A stretch of 64,000 nt of DNA from Mactromeris polynyma. Lineage: Eukaryota; Mollusca; Bivalvia; Venerida; Mactridae. Below, one piece after another: positions 48,822 through 60,990 of the stretch (positions are counted from its first letter, which is position 1; each line of letters begins with the position of its first letter). The translations under genes were made by a program, and so were the position numbers. The notes below the pieces were generated by a model. That model searched no databases and was not told the origin of the DNA. It saw only the letters and a program-made list of their open reading frames with translations. The DNA lies in contig JASFXZ010000001.1 of assembly GCA_032209605.1 (NCBI GenBank), positions 15,828,256-15,892,255 of the forward strand. Direction: 5' to 3'.

Positions 48822-50328
48822 TGTAACACCACACACCTCATGCGGGTTTCATAGATAATGAAGACGGCTCGTTGGTTCCACACAAATTTATTTCACAAGT
48901 CTAAACGATCAATCCAAATGTTAAAACAAATCAAAGTATAAATACGCCAGCTCTTTAAAATGCCAAAGTCCCATGTTCAATTCGTAACAACTTATTAGCT
49001 CTAAAATACTGTCAACTTAAAACACCCTATCTTACAACCCAAGTTCAACATAGCCCTCTCGCTCTCAAAACTAATCTCAACTTCAAAACTCTAAAACTCT
49101 CATAATTCTCATAACTCCAAAAAACTCCACTATCTAAGTTTTCGCTGGGTATTTATACCTTCTCTAGAAATGCATGACAATAACATGTTTATAATTACTA
49201 TTCCATATGTACAATTAAACTTCAAAACAAGTCAATCAAAATGACCATTATCCATTGTATCTGATTCCTAATGGATATTCCATATTGACTGACCACTATA
49301 AAATTATCATAAACATAATTAAGACAAATGTCAAATGATTAGTCAAAGCATTATTATGCAGGTGTCAAGTAATTAATGCATTCTGACAAGTGTCAATAGT
49401 TGGTAAACAAAGTAATTAATGCTAATTAGCTTTGTTTCCGCAAACAACAACAAATGTGTATTAGGTATAGTATTGGATACTAAAGAGACGTAATTATCAT
49501 CAATGGATTTAGCAGAGATGTAATATATTAGATCAGCAAGATTATTAATTACCATCAATAGAAAAACTAGCGATGAAATTGCTACCTGCAATATCATTGT
49601 GTTACATCACTCTCCTAATGAAACCAGAATATTCATACAATGAAGATTCTTAGACGTAATCTATACGATTTAGATATGAGCTGCAGATAAACTAATTACA
49701 CAAAGTAAGTTTCGTTAAAAGACACATGTCCCATTCATTATTTGTAACTATGCACAATTAAATAAAGCAATTATGTATTATTTAAGCAAAACATGTATAA
49801 TATCAACACATCAATAAGTCTAAGAATACATATATAATACCATCAATTTAAATGCATAAAATAATAACGATAATCAACAACAACAACAATGGTAAAACCA
49901 CTCAATACTATTACTAGTAAGTATGTCAGTCAGCTTACTCAATATTTGCGATTGAATCAGCATAATGTTGAGCTCAAGGTGACTCACTTGGGATTCTGAT
50001 TAGATTACACCTCATTGTTATGTAATCATACAGGTAGTAGCCTTGGATAATTAACAGGTGCACAAACTTCTGATTAAGTAACCATGGTAAACTTGTTTTC
50101 ACATTGCAATTTTCACATTATGATTAATGTCATAAGTAAACACTTACATTTATCTCTGATCAAAGAAAACTATAACTAAATTCACGTCTATTGTTCAAAG
50201 AAAACACAATAAATTCACATCTATTAAACGAAATTCACGTCTATAAAACGACATCTTCTGGAACGCAGTTATTGACTATCTAATACACAGTTACTCGTGA
50301 CGTCAGTTCCAACTTGAACTGATTTTCA
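48822..50328 (-). mobile_element. 3' LTR of a retroelement remnant, unit C
   Basis: Same sequence as the solo LTR in B, about 80 bp shorter through a deletion near 49520. On the minus strand it follows the env-like fragment, as a 3' LTR should, and ends GGTGTTACA at 48822. Confidence 0.6.
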
Positions 50329-51127
50329 GCTGTCATATATTATTCAACAATTGTTTCAAATTATTACACTGCTGTTTGATATGATATCAACACTTGGATA
50401 TAACATATGAATAATATTGGAATATCTGCTAACAGCTTGCATTTCTAGTTGCTCCCCTGGTGACTCCGGCGTCTTTCTCGCACCGGGAACGGTATTCACG
50501 TTCACAGATTCGTCTGTCGTCACCCTCAAATCCTGGTGAGCACTGTTCGTGTCCACACCTTTGGCCTTCCTAGCTAACCATGCTGGGCTTAATTTACCTA
50601 ATTTAGTTATTTACGCTATTAGTACGAGTACGGCGATCCAATTAATTTGACTACTGACTTTGGGCATTCGATTGATTCATTTTCAAGTACAGACAATAAC
50701 TTATAATTAGACATGATTAAGTTGAAATATTTAGGACAGTCATGTGTAATTTATTAAAGAGATATTTTTTAAATGTTGTACGTCCCATAATTGTCATGTC
50801 ATGAAGTCACTGTAAGAGGTGCAATTCAATTATAATCGAAACAGTGCAACAGGTGATTGTATAACAACAGTTGCCTTCCGCATTTGTGCTACATAACAAA
50901 TTATCGTTAACCTCAATGGATTTACATTCATGATACCCCGAAATGTTTGAATTCGTGTACATTGCGGATAGAAGACGCGAACTTTGTTCAATCCGCATTT
51001 GCCAGTCAGTTTTATCTATTACACACCTTTTAGACATTATTATTTTATTAAAAATAACTTGGTCGTGCATTACAACCGCCATAGTTAAGCCAGCAAGGTT
51101 GAGCAATATGAAGCCGAATATGATCAT
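50329..51127 (-). pseudogene. Env-like or unknown 3' gene fragment of the LTR element
   Basis: Read on the minus strand, an ATG at 51127 opens a 106-codon frame with a hydrophobic start resembling a signal peptide (MIIFGFILLNLAGLTMA) and several cysteines. It ends at 50807, and a separate 66-codon frame follows at 50356-50556 just before the LTR. Its place after pol and before the 3' LTR is where an env-like gene lies in some Ty3/gypsy-type elements. I do not recognise the protein by sequence, and the fragments are too short to be whole. Confidence 0.3.
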
Positions 51128-51195
51128 ATTTTCGTTACCCTAATCAACACTTCAACATATTTTGAAGCCTTTGAAATTATCAATGTACAATGTAA

Positions 51196-51396
51196 TCAGA
51201 AAAGCTCAGAAATAGCTTTGAACAAGTTTCTCATATTCGATTGTTGCTGTTTACGCCGTTGTTTACATTTGCCCTTAAGAACAGTTTGATTGTTTGACTG
51301 AATTATATTTTTAACTGCATTCATTTGCATCCCATTTGTTTCAGACATCTCTGAGATGTCTCCATTTGAATGATTGTCAGATATGTCACTGAACAT
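51196..51396 (-). pseudogene. Short frame overlapping the pol stop
   Basis: A 66-codon frame whose ATG overlaps the pol stop as TAATG. It is Ser/Asn/Lys-rich with a basic patch (GKCKQRRKQQQ). It may be the start of the element's downstream gene before a frameshift, or chance. It matches no family I know. Confidence 0.25.
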
Positions 51397-51845
51397 TAAA
51401 TATTGGTATCATGGTCTGAATTATCTTCAATTTTGGCCCTTAGTACATTATCAGAATTATTTTGTGACATTATATTATCCCTGACACCTTCTAAAGATTC
51501 AGTCGTTGAGCGCTCGTCAGTTTGCTCAGAGTCCGAACATTCATTAGTGTCCGAGTTTTTCTCCCTTTGTTTTAATCTCTTTGCCAACTCCATTAATGAA
51601 ATATCATCCTCATTTTCTGAATTTTCCTGCTCCTTTCTAAATAATTTTTCTATCCGTTGTTTCCCTCCATTAATATTATTGTCAGTATCAGTCTCTGAAT
51701 TTTCGGGCGGTACAACAAAAGTAGCTTTTCTACGCGGTCGGCCGTTGCAGTCTTTCGGAATCTCCCATTCATCAATATTAGCATGTCTTATTTGTTCCGC
51801 ATGAACTTTTCTAGTGGAATTATCTAACTGATTTCGTATAAGGTA
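51396..51845 (-). pseudogene. C-terminal tail of a retroelement Pol polyprotein
   Basis: Minus-strand frame entering from LTR sequence at 51845. It begins YLIRNQLDNSTRKVHAEQIR, which resembles the end of the integrase region in Ty3/gypsy-like Pol proteins. A WEIPKD ... GRPRRKATFVVP segment and a long acidic, Ser/Asn-rich tail follow. Protease, RT, RNase H and the integrase core are missing. The junction at 51845 places this tail directly against U3 sequence, so a deletion removed the rest of the 5' LTR, gag and most of pol. Confidence 0.5.
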
Positions 51846-52845
51846 TTTGTAACTTTGCACAATTAAATAAAGCAATTATGTATTATTTAAGCAAAACATG
51901 TATAATATCAACACATCAATAAGCCTAATAATACATAATACCATCAATTTAAATGCATAAAATAATAACGATAATCAACAACAACAACAATGGTAAAACC
52001 ACTCAATACTATTATTAGTATGTATGTCAGTCAGCTTACTCAATATTTGCGATTGAATCAGCATAATGTTGAGCTCAAGGTGACTCACTTGGGATTCTGA
52101 TTAGATTACACCTCATTGTTATGTAATCATACAGGTAGTAGCCTTGGATAATTAACAGGTGCACAAACTTCTGATTTAGTAACCATGGTAAACTTGTTTT
52201 CACATTGCAATTTTCACATTATGATTAATGTCATAAGTAAACACATACATTTATCTCTGATCAAAGAAAACTATAACTAAATTCACGTCTATTATTCAAA
52301 GAAAACACAATAAATTCACATCTATTAAACGAAATTCACGTCTATCAATAAGCCTAAGAATACATATACATATATAATACCATCAATTTAAATGCAGAAA
52401 ATAATAACGATAATCGACAACAATGGTAAAAACACTCAATACTATTACTAGTAAGTATGTCAGTCAGCCTACTCAATATTTGCGATTAAATCAGCATAAT
52501 GTTGAGCTCAAGGTGACTCACTTGGGATTCTGATTAGATTACAACTCATTGTTATGGTAGTAGCCTTGGATAATTAACAGGTGCACAAACTTCTGATTAA
52601 GTAACCATGGTAAACTTGTTTTCACATTATGATTAATGTCATAAGTAAACACATACATTTATCTCTGACCAGATGAATCAAAGAAAACTATAACTAAATT
52701 CACGTCTATTGTTCAAAGAAAACACAATAAATTCACATCTATTAAACGAAATTCACGTCTATAAAACATCTTCTGAAACGCAGTTATTGACTATCTAAGA
52801 CACAGTTACTCGTGACGTCAGTTCCAACTTGAACTGATTTTCAGC
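51845..52845. repeat. Two tandem U3-type LTR segments, unit C
   Basis: 51845-52345 and 52346-52845 are each about 500 bp and both match the U3 half of the LTR (26383-26967 in B, 49740-50328 in C). Unit C therefore has three copies of this module, one on the far side of the pol/env remnant. The second begins where the first breaks off, at CGTCTAT|CAATAAGCC. Confidence 0.75.
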
Positions 52846-54041
52846 TCAACAATGAACATATTTTATAAAAGTATAAAATGATTTATAATAGAAAGGGTTG
52901 ATGTTTTATCGCGGCTTTTAAGTTTTTATGAATGTGTTTGTACTTTTAGTTTGACTAGCCGCCATCACGGATTTTTGTAATTTATGGGTGGACTAGTGGC
53001 GTTGAGTTTGTTTATTCTCGCCACCGGGAAACCCCGGGCGAGCATTTACTATACTCTTTAACTATTTAATCATATAATTTAATATAGAGCTTCTTCTTTT
53101 TCTAAATAAAAACTGCAGTGAATGTAGGGTCGACTAGCCGCCATGATCCTATTCATGCATTTATAAATGCGCGGACCTAAAAGAGAGCATAGCCATGTGC
53201 GCTAGATATTGACGTGTATTTGAAGTCTAACAGCAAAGTTGTGTGTTAATCTTATTTGACACTTTCGTGACTTAATATTACACTTACAAATCATTTTTGT
53301 CGAAGTTGAGAGATATTGAAAGGACATAATATAAAACTGTGATTTTGCTGTGATCCTGTGACTGTGATATAAATCCTTGCGAGTAGGAGAATCAAGTATC
53401 CTACGTTCAGATTCTCATTTTGCTTTGATAATGTTCCTTTATTTAAGATCTAATATCGATTGTCATTATAACATAAAAATGAACGAGACTAAATGATAAC
53501 ACATATGCAGAGTCGTTGATAAAGGGGAGATGTTTCGTGTTGCAAGGTTTCAGACGAATGTAATTCCCAGTATCCAAATTGTGATCAACGCGTTCAAAAT
53601 AAAATAATAATTGTTAAAAATGTTGTCCTTTGTAAAGGGAGAGTATTGTGGCATAACATTGTGAGCAAGCGAGTCCATGCACTTTTGGATCATCCCTCGT
53701 ATATGTGTCGATGATAAGCAAATCCAAGAAACCAAAATGCATTCATAGTGAGTTAACTGTACAGTGCACCCCCCTCTCTTGAACATCTACCTCATTTCAT
53801 CAATATAATCAATTTACAATCTTACAACTTAAACTCTCTAAAATTACGTAATTTCAACTACGGACAAAATTTGCATCGTCCGAAGGAAGTTGCTCTGAAG
53901 AGGTGACATTGGGCATAAAAAGTATCATTTTAAGTGTCTATGAAAATATGAATGTCTACTGTAATTAGTAAAGGAGAATAAATTTTCGTTAGACTCGTTC
54001 ATGTATACTTATTTAAATGGTATTTACATATGAGCGCTGCT
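52846..54041. other. Conserved non-coding block, unit C
   Basis: Counterpart of 4896-6137 and 26971-28185. The TATA motif is followed by a two-base loss (TATAAATGCGC) and the AATAAA has been deleted. No gene was recognised. Confidence 0.45.
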
Positions 54042-54257
54042 ATCGGATTTACAACCTCTTCTGTAAGTGACGTCATTTCAAGAAAACGCAACATGTGATG
54101 TCAATATTTGCAAGCAGGAAACAATATTTACTCAGTATGGTCACTTCGTTTTCATATTGCCATATGGGGCAATTATTGCTTCCTGTCAATACATGGTGAC
54201 GTCACATGTGACGTTTTCTGAAAATGACGTCACATAAAGACGGGGTTGGAAATCGTA
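54042..54257. mobile_element. CRE-dense foldback element, unit C
   Basis: Third orthologous copy, with arms and CRE cores intact. One base differs in the right arm (TTTTCTGAAAATG). Confidence 0.7.
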
Positions 54258-55531
54258 CAGTGGCACTAAAATTTTAATATAACCGAGCCTGGATAGCTTC
54301 CGCACGAAAGGAAATACTGAAAAAGACCGACTTCAAACAACAATGCGGATATACTCAGAAAAGTGACGAGTCACAACGTAGCGTGCTTTTTTCATGAATT
54401 GATATTTTGAGTGTTTCCTATAATAATACGCTAGACAGTTCCACGACAAAAAGTCAGAATAAGGAGATAATTCATGTACATGAAATAAAACCACATCGGA
54501 CGGATTTATTTGAGAAACACAACACAATAATCTTTACGCAATAACATGAGAACGACTTAACATTTGAAAAGAAAACAAACACAATTTCAAACGTCTTCAA
54601 TTCATTAGGCATATGGAATGCTGAAGCAACATAAACATTAGAGGGAGAAATCCTTTCCTTTGCCAGTAACAATAATTATTGTATTTACAGCCCGCGAACT
54701 TAAAATAACACCACTCTTTCCCCGATGCTAAATAGCGTAGCGCTTCTATGACCAGTGTAGCGATTTCAGATTTCCCCCATTTCAAATTACTCCACCGGTA
54801 ACTCAAACTCGCGTTTTGATTACTGGAAGGTAGGATGAAATATATCTCGAATTACCCCTGCGGGTAAATTGAATAGGGGAATGGGGTAGCTTGAACTCAT
54901 GACAGGACCAAATCACTAAGAATGGCAAACGATATTAAATCATTTGGATACATGGAAAAAGTTAAACAGCAAAATATGGGTAAGCGGTCATTTAACTAAA
55001 CGAATGGGAGAAAAATATAATACATTGTCTATTTTCCTCAATCAATGTCGCTGGCTTAAGGTTCCTCGTCTATATTTATACGCTTGTAATTATATTCCCT
55101 ATTAGTAGTCCATTTAACGTTCGTATGAACATGCGCTGTACTATCGCTTTTTCGGATAGACTTCAAAATGAACAAAAGGAATAGTAAACGTTATCACAAT
55201 AAAGAACATATAAACAAATGTTTACCTGATATGCATTAATGAATTGAAAATAAGTTTGGATTTTTAAAACAACTAAACAAACAATAAAAGAAACACATGA
55301 TACTACCAGTATTATGATTCTGCATCACTATTTGGATACGATGTAACTTCTCCAAAGCGGCCCTCTCTAGAGCAACGAGCGCTTTTCGACAACATTTCCA
55401 TTTACTCCAGACATGTAGTAAAAATTTACCAATTATTCAAATTCTACTGATAACAACCTTTCATCAACAGCCAAACTTTTCATCTCCCAAAGGGTCCTGC
55501 TCTGGAGAGGTGGTATAGTAGTGCAATATTT
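54258..55531. other. Downstream flank of receptor C, including its 3'UTR
   Basis: Collinear with A and B but with more substitutions and small indels, as in the receptor itself. No separate feature was recognised. Confidence 0.45.
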
Positions 55532-55596
55532 TAAGCATTACTCTGAGTAGCTTCTTGCGCTCCGTTGTTGGCTATATTAAAAACATGAGAATTGTT

Positions 55597-56652
55597 TCAA
55601 TCTGTACATGCCGTGTTGTTGTCTAAGGAACGCATTGGAGTGGCTGCCGGAGCCACTCGTCTGGTAGTTGGACCTTCAAAAATGGGCCTTGCTGCTTTGC
55701 CGCAAAGTAGTGCCTTCACTTCTTGTCGAAATCGAGACCCGCTTAAGAAGTACAAAATAAAATTGATAGTGTAATTAGTATACATAAAGATGTTTACAAT
55801 GGCCCACCAAAGCGTATATACAGCAATCTCTTCAGGCGTGAGCGTCGGAGTAATCCAGTAGGGTTCAACAATAAGGGCAATGGAAATTGGGGTCACGCAA
55901 ATTAGAAATACAATATTTAATGTCATAAGCATTGCCGTTAACTGCGATGATTTGTCCGAGTCTTTTGTGTGAGCTCGCATGTTTGGAGCAATATGTGTCC
56001 GTGTCTTTTGCTTGCTTGCCAATACTTTAAGTATGATTGAAATGTTACCAATCATCAGTATTGTAAAGGGAACCAAACAAACCACACAAATGTCAACCCA
56101 AGGCCATTTGTAGCCCAGGAAGTCCGTGTAATGGTCGTTGAGAGGACGACAAGAGAAGTGTGCCGTCTCGTTGCCAAATGTTACGGAGACCTCTCCCATA
56201 CCGTACAGCCAATGGATGTTTAGGAGCAAGAGACATGCTACAATCAGTGCAATAACAATTCCTGCAATACGTGGGGTACAACCACGTTTAACTTTATGCG
56301 GGAGCCAGACCCCTATAAAACGCTCCGACGTCACGGCGACTAGCAACCAAGAAGAGCATTGTGTTCCAAAGTAGACCAAAAAGATGTGTAGTTTGCAACC
56401 ATTGCCCGACAGTCTCCTGATGTCAATGTCAAACGTATAATTAATCCATTGACGAAGAAGGCCTGTCCACAACACAAGTAGGTCGGTAATGGCTAAGGCG
56501 GTGAGGTAAAGCCCAGTGGAAGAGTTACGACCCTTTCCACGCATTAAAACGACAATAGTTATTAGGTTGCCTACTGTTCCACAAAGTAATAAGACCGGAG
56601 GAATCGATTTCCATATGATATAAGCACTCCTAAATGCTGCGTATTGTTCCAT
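55597..56652 (-). CDS. Class A G-protein-coupled receptor, copy C, C-terminally truncated
   Basis: 351 residues, with all seven hydrophobic segments and both loop cysteines. It has 15 substitutions relative to copy A, including LIGEP to LIVEP and F to A in TM6/ECL3, TNNT to TNYT in TM7, and a Phe to Cys just before the end. A TGT-to-TGA change at 55597-55599 ends the protein 22 residues early. Beyond it the ancestral frame stays open to the original TAA near 55532, so the nonsense change is recent. The lost part is a cytoplasmic tail, so the receptor could still fold; it may be a functional variant or an early pseudogene. The ATG at 56652 is chosen on the same grounds as in A. Confidence 0.87.
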   Translation of the reverse strand: MEQYAAFRSAYIIWKSIPPVLLLCGTVGNLITIVVLMRGKGRNSSTGLYLTALAITDLLVLWTGLLRQWINYTFDIDIRRLSGNGCKLHIFLVYFGTQCSSWLLVAVTSERFIGVWLPHKVKRGCTPRIAGIVIALIVACLLLLNIHWLYGMGEVSVTFGNETAHFSCRPLNDHYTDFLGYKWPWVDICVVCLVPFTILMIGNISIILKVLASKQKTRTHIAPNMRAHTKDSDKSSQLTAMLMTLNIVFLICVTPISIALIVEPYWITPTLTPEEIAVYTLWWAIVNIFMYTNYTINFILYFLSGSRFRQEVKALLCGKAARPIFEGPTTRRVAPAATPMRSLDNNTACTD

Positions 56653-56705
56653 TGTTGACACCTTTGGCTAGTTCGGTAGCTTAGTAACACGTTTGGTCCC
56701 AGAAT
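56653..56705 (-). promoter_or_regulatory. 5'UTR exon part and 3' splice site of receptor C
   Basis: CATGTTTTCAG|ATTCTGGGACC on the minus strand, at the same 53-base distance before the ATG as in A and B. Confidence 0.45.
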
Positions 56706-58029
56706 CTGAAAACATGGAAATTGAACTTAAAATATAATCGTATCGTGGTCAGCAGCTATTACTAACAAATGGCAAAAGATATTTAGTGCTAGTTATCCGC
56801 AGCATAGGGTACTGAACGTGTAATAAACTTTGTATAGTGCTCTACGAATTGTGTCAGTTACGCTATTCAAAACCCCTTTTTCGGCGTAGCTGTATAACAT
56901 TGATTTTGAAATACATTTTTGACCAACCAAATGTTGTCCCCGAAGCGGGCTTTTTAAAATTTGACCAATTATATTATCACCCAAGATGCACCAAACGTGG
57001 TTTTCGTTCACCCAAGAGGCACCAAACGAGGTTTTCGTAAGATGTGCGTGCGTTAGCAGGTCGAATTTTGCCGGAGGAAGTTAATATATTTAAACATGTA
57101 CAAAATGACCCTGATAAAACAGGTCCATGATTATAGTACATATAGTCTAGATCCGAGTTAATCTTTTGTAAGGATTTATTTTTTAACATGTTGCAAAAAA
57201 CATTATTTCATTTAACATACCGGAAGGCATCATTCTGTCTATGTCGTTTATCTTTTTTTAAAGATATTTCTTGTTCAAAAATGGCAAATGTAGCATTGAC
57301 ATTTGCTGTCTTTAAAAGTATACAAACGTATTTTAGAAACGTAGTTTGAGCTAAATGACAATAATATAATCTTGTATCCGTAAGATATAATTAAGACGAA
57401 CGTGTATCTGTCGTACCTTTTTCTTTATTACAAATGAATCGTCATTATCAAGTAAAACTCTAGATACATTATCCAAGTAAGGTTTCTTAGGAGACGAAAG
57501 AATGAAATATCACTGATGGCTTTTTTGCTTTTTGGAAAGTACATGTTTGGTAAAGAGTCTACCTTATAATTCATATAGTACGAATCTTTTACACAAAAAC
57601 TGTTTCTTCAAAGAAAAAAATGATGCGATTTTAGAAAGAGAGATTATGTTGTTACAGTGAACGTCACATACAAAAGATAAAACCTCCCCACAAAGAACCC
57701 AGAGAAACACAATCTACGAAACTAGGGACTTAGGGACTGAGGAGGTGCAATGGTAAAATATATGGGAATGGGGGAGCAAGGAAGGGTCTGGCAGATTATT
57801 AAAATGAGGGGGACAGCAAGAGGGGGCAGAATAATTGAAAATAGAAAGAAAATGATAATTAGGCTTGTTCATTCATACCCATTTTCTTGTATTTTTGACA
57901 ATCTTACAAACTGAATAAAGATAGATAAATAGATGCTTTATTCAGTGAAATTATGGCATTTTGCCCATGATTCTCAGTTACAAGATGTATAATTACATTA
58001 TGTTATGAAATACGATGTACTAGACATAC
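56706..58029. other. Upstream flank of receptor C, longest version
   Basis: Contains sequence absent from B (56817-57803) and, from 57319, absent from A. Reading frames are short and unconserved. Nothing was recognised beyond shared flank. Confidence 0.45.
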
Positions 58030-58190
58030 GGTCGGACCTTGTTTATTTGATACTTGGTATCATCCGAAATAAATATCAGGTCTCGATGTATCTTCATATG
58101 CACGTCGAATTTAGATGGGCTATTTGAAACCATGTAGTATTCGAAATAAAATTTCGGGCCCGCGGAATTCGAATTTACGAGATCCGACTG
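58030..58190. mobile_element. MITE family 1, full-length copy in C
   Basis: Orthologue of 31180-31342. Here the right flank continues without the Tc1 insertion, giving the empty site for that element. Confidence 0.72.
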
Positions 58191-59032
58191 GATATACATT
58201 GGTTCATTAAACAAAACATGAATACATGTTTAAACAATACAACATTCTTACAAATGCCTTTGTACATTGTACATGTATCTACCCTATTTAATGTTAAGCT
58301 TAACAATGTATTACTAAAGTAATGGGAGGTGAACAACACATGACATCACACATATACAGTAGGGCCTACATATGTTAACATGATATAGGAATATGTGGTG
58401 GAAGAGAGAAAAGAATGTACATTAAAGACCATTTAATTTGTAGAAAACGCAAGCGCTTAGAATAGCAGGGTTAGTGATAAATAAAAAATACATAAAACAA
58501 CAAACAATGTATTCGATACTTTGAGATAAAAGGGCATTTAGTTCATTCTACAGGTATTGTTCTCTCCGTTCAAAACTCTTAAATAGTAAAACTGATACGT
58601 TTGCGACTTTTTCATAACTGGGTGCGATTCTCTTAACTTTATTATGTTTGGATTATGTCTATAATAAAGTGGGGTGTACTTATCTCTATATGTATTATGT
58701 ACTCAGCATTCAAACAAACATGAAACTCATCTTCTTAACAGTTGCAGACATGACATTTTCTTTTATATACTGGCATTGCGTTATATGTAATAAGATTCGA
58801 GTACACATACTCTTGATATTTGATTACATAATTTTAATTTAGAATATCATATAACTTTATTTCTCTTTTCTACTTTAATTTATTAAACAATATCTTATGT
58901 CAAACGATGGTAACAATATATGTGATTTCGTACTTGAAAGCGAAACAGCCTCATTGACGTTATAATTAATAAACACCACTGGGAAATCATTCTTGATAAT
59001 CATAAACACAATTCAAGTATACATTTTAATGA
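58191..59032. other. Non-coding stretch, unit C
   Basis: Matches 32905-33530 in B plus about 100 bp near 58395-58540 and 58890-58970 not seen in B. No gene was recognised. Confidence 0.45.
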
Positions 59033-59949
59033 ACGAAAACTATCAAAAGACAAGATAACATTTAATTGTATCACACATACGTATGTTGGAATAATTTTAT
59101 CAGTTGTATATTGATTATCTACTGGTTATTGAAAATAGTTACGTACTGGTCAAAAGAGCTAAGCCGCCATTTTGTATTGTGGAAATCTTCAATACATTAT
59201 GATAAAGTCAGCTGAAACGCTGAAACTTTTGACAGGACTTCATAGGCCATGTCCAGCTTTCCTGGATAAGATACATAATGATCTCCCTTGATTAGCAACA
59301 TTGTTAAAGCCATTTCATTTAAAGTGGATTGTCTCCCTTTTCAAATGTTTTTCGATCGTTCAATTCATTTGAATTATAAATTTTACAACTTATTGAAATC
59401 TAAATAAACAGATGTATCCCGGAGCTTTTTTGAAATTATTTTAGAAAAAGTGCTTGCGGGTTAGCACTTTGACAAGAATATTTATATAATTGTTTTATAA
59501 AGAACAAAGCTTGATGAAAAGCATACGTTTGAATGTAGTTTTAGTTCCATTGAAGTGCGGAAATGCTAATGCATTCTACAGATTTTTGGAGACCATGTGA
59601 CTAACTAATAGCATAGACATATTTAAGAAAATCTGTATTTTGTTTACGTATGGTATGAGTGTTTGTTTACGGCCCCAACCGACAACTGACCTCGACTTAT
59701 ATTTGTTTACCATTCCATTTTAGACACCATTGAAATTATTTGCGTTCTCTGTTCCAACTTATTTATTCCTTTATAATTAGTTATATATTTGTAAAAAGAC
59801 GTGTTATTCGACAAAGCGTGAAATTCCTATCACATTGACAACATGATGTCACACTATGATCGAAATACAATCCACATGGTGTTGTACATATAATATATTA
59901 TTTAACAAGCCGTTGAAATCGTTGCTAATTTGTCGATGTAGTTTTGTTT

Positions 59950-60083
59950 AGTTGAGCGAAGTTGGCGCGGCAATCGTAAATCGTACATCAACATTGAATA
60001 CCGACCCAGATTGAATACAGAGCCAGCACTGACATCGTTATTCGACTTATATTTTTGAATACATATCTTATATCGAACCCAGA
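59950..60083. mobile_element. hAT-like MITE, truncated by the local duplication, unit C
   Basis: Starts AGTTGAGCGAAGTTGGCGCG after TTTTGTTT and stops at AACCCAGAGC, where the second duplicate begins. The right end is missing. Confidence 0.65.
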
Positions 60084-60968
60084 GCGAAAAATGTCAAAAG
60101 ACAAGATAAAATTTAATTGTTTCACACATACGTATGTTGGAATAATTTTATCAGTTCTACTGATTATTGAGAATAGTTACGAAGAGCTAAGCCGCCATTT
60201 TGTATTGTGGAAATCTTCAATACATTATGATAAAGTCAGCTGAAACGCTGAAACTTTTGACAGGACTTCATAGGCCATGTCCAGCTTTCCTGGTTAAGAT
60301 ACAGAATGATCTCCCTTGATTAGCAGCATTGTTAAAGCCATTTCATTTAAAGTGGATTGTCTCCCTTTTCAAATGTTTTTCGATCGTTCAATTCATTTGA
60401 ATTATAAATTTTACAACTTATTGAAATCTAAATAAACAGATGTATCCCGGAGCTTTTTTGAAATTATTTTAGAAATAGTGCTTGCGGGTTAGCACTTTGA
60501 CCAGAATATTTATTAAAATTGTTTTATAAAGAACAAAGCTTGATGAAAAGCATACGTTTGAATGTATTTTAGTTCCATTGAAGTGCGGAAATGCTAATGC
60601 ATTCTACAGATTTTTGGAGACCATGTGACTAACTAATAGCATAAACATATTTAAGAAAATCTGTATTTTGTTTACGTATAGTATGAGTGTTTGTTTACAG
60701 CCCCAACCGACAACTGACCTCGACTTATATTATTTACCATTCCATTTTATACACCATTGGAATTATTTGCGTTCTCTGTTCCAACTTATTTATTCCTTTA
60801 TAATTAGTTATATATTTGTAAAAAGACGTGTTATTCGACAAAGCGTGAAATTCCTATCACATTGACAACATGATGTCACACTATGATCGAAATACAATCC
60901 ACATGGTGTTGTACATATAATATATTATTTAACAAGTCGATGAAATCGTTGCTAATTTGTCGAGGTAG

Positions 60969-60983
60969 TTTTGTTTTTTGTTT
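60969..60983. other. Excision footprint of the hAT-like MITE, unit C
   Basis: TTTTGTTT is followed at once by TTTGTTT at the exact position where B has the complete MITE between two TTTTGTTT copies. Such a doubled target site minus a base is what hAT-type excision usually leaves. Confidence 0.5.
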
Positions 60984-60990
60984 ATGACGT

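Larger units (their letters stand above)
59033..60990. repeat. Local tandem duplication of about 1.05 kb, unit C
   Basis: The sequence around CGTATGTTGGAATAATTTTA occurs at 59080 and again at 60131, an offset of about 1051. The first copy runs to 60083, inside the hAT-like MITE; the second runs from 60084 to about 60990. Each copy carries a family-3 MITE (59146-59476 and 60182-60504). The copies differ by scattered substitutions, so the duplication is not brand new. Confidence 0.82.
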
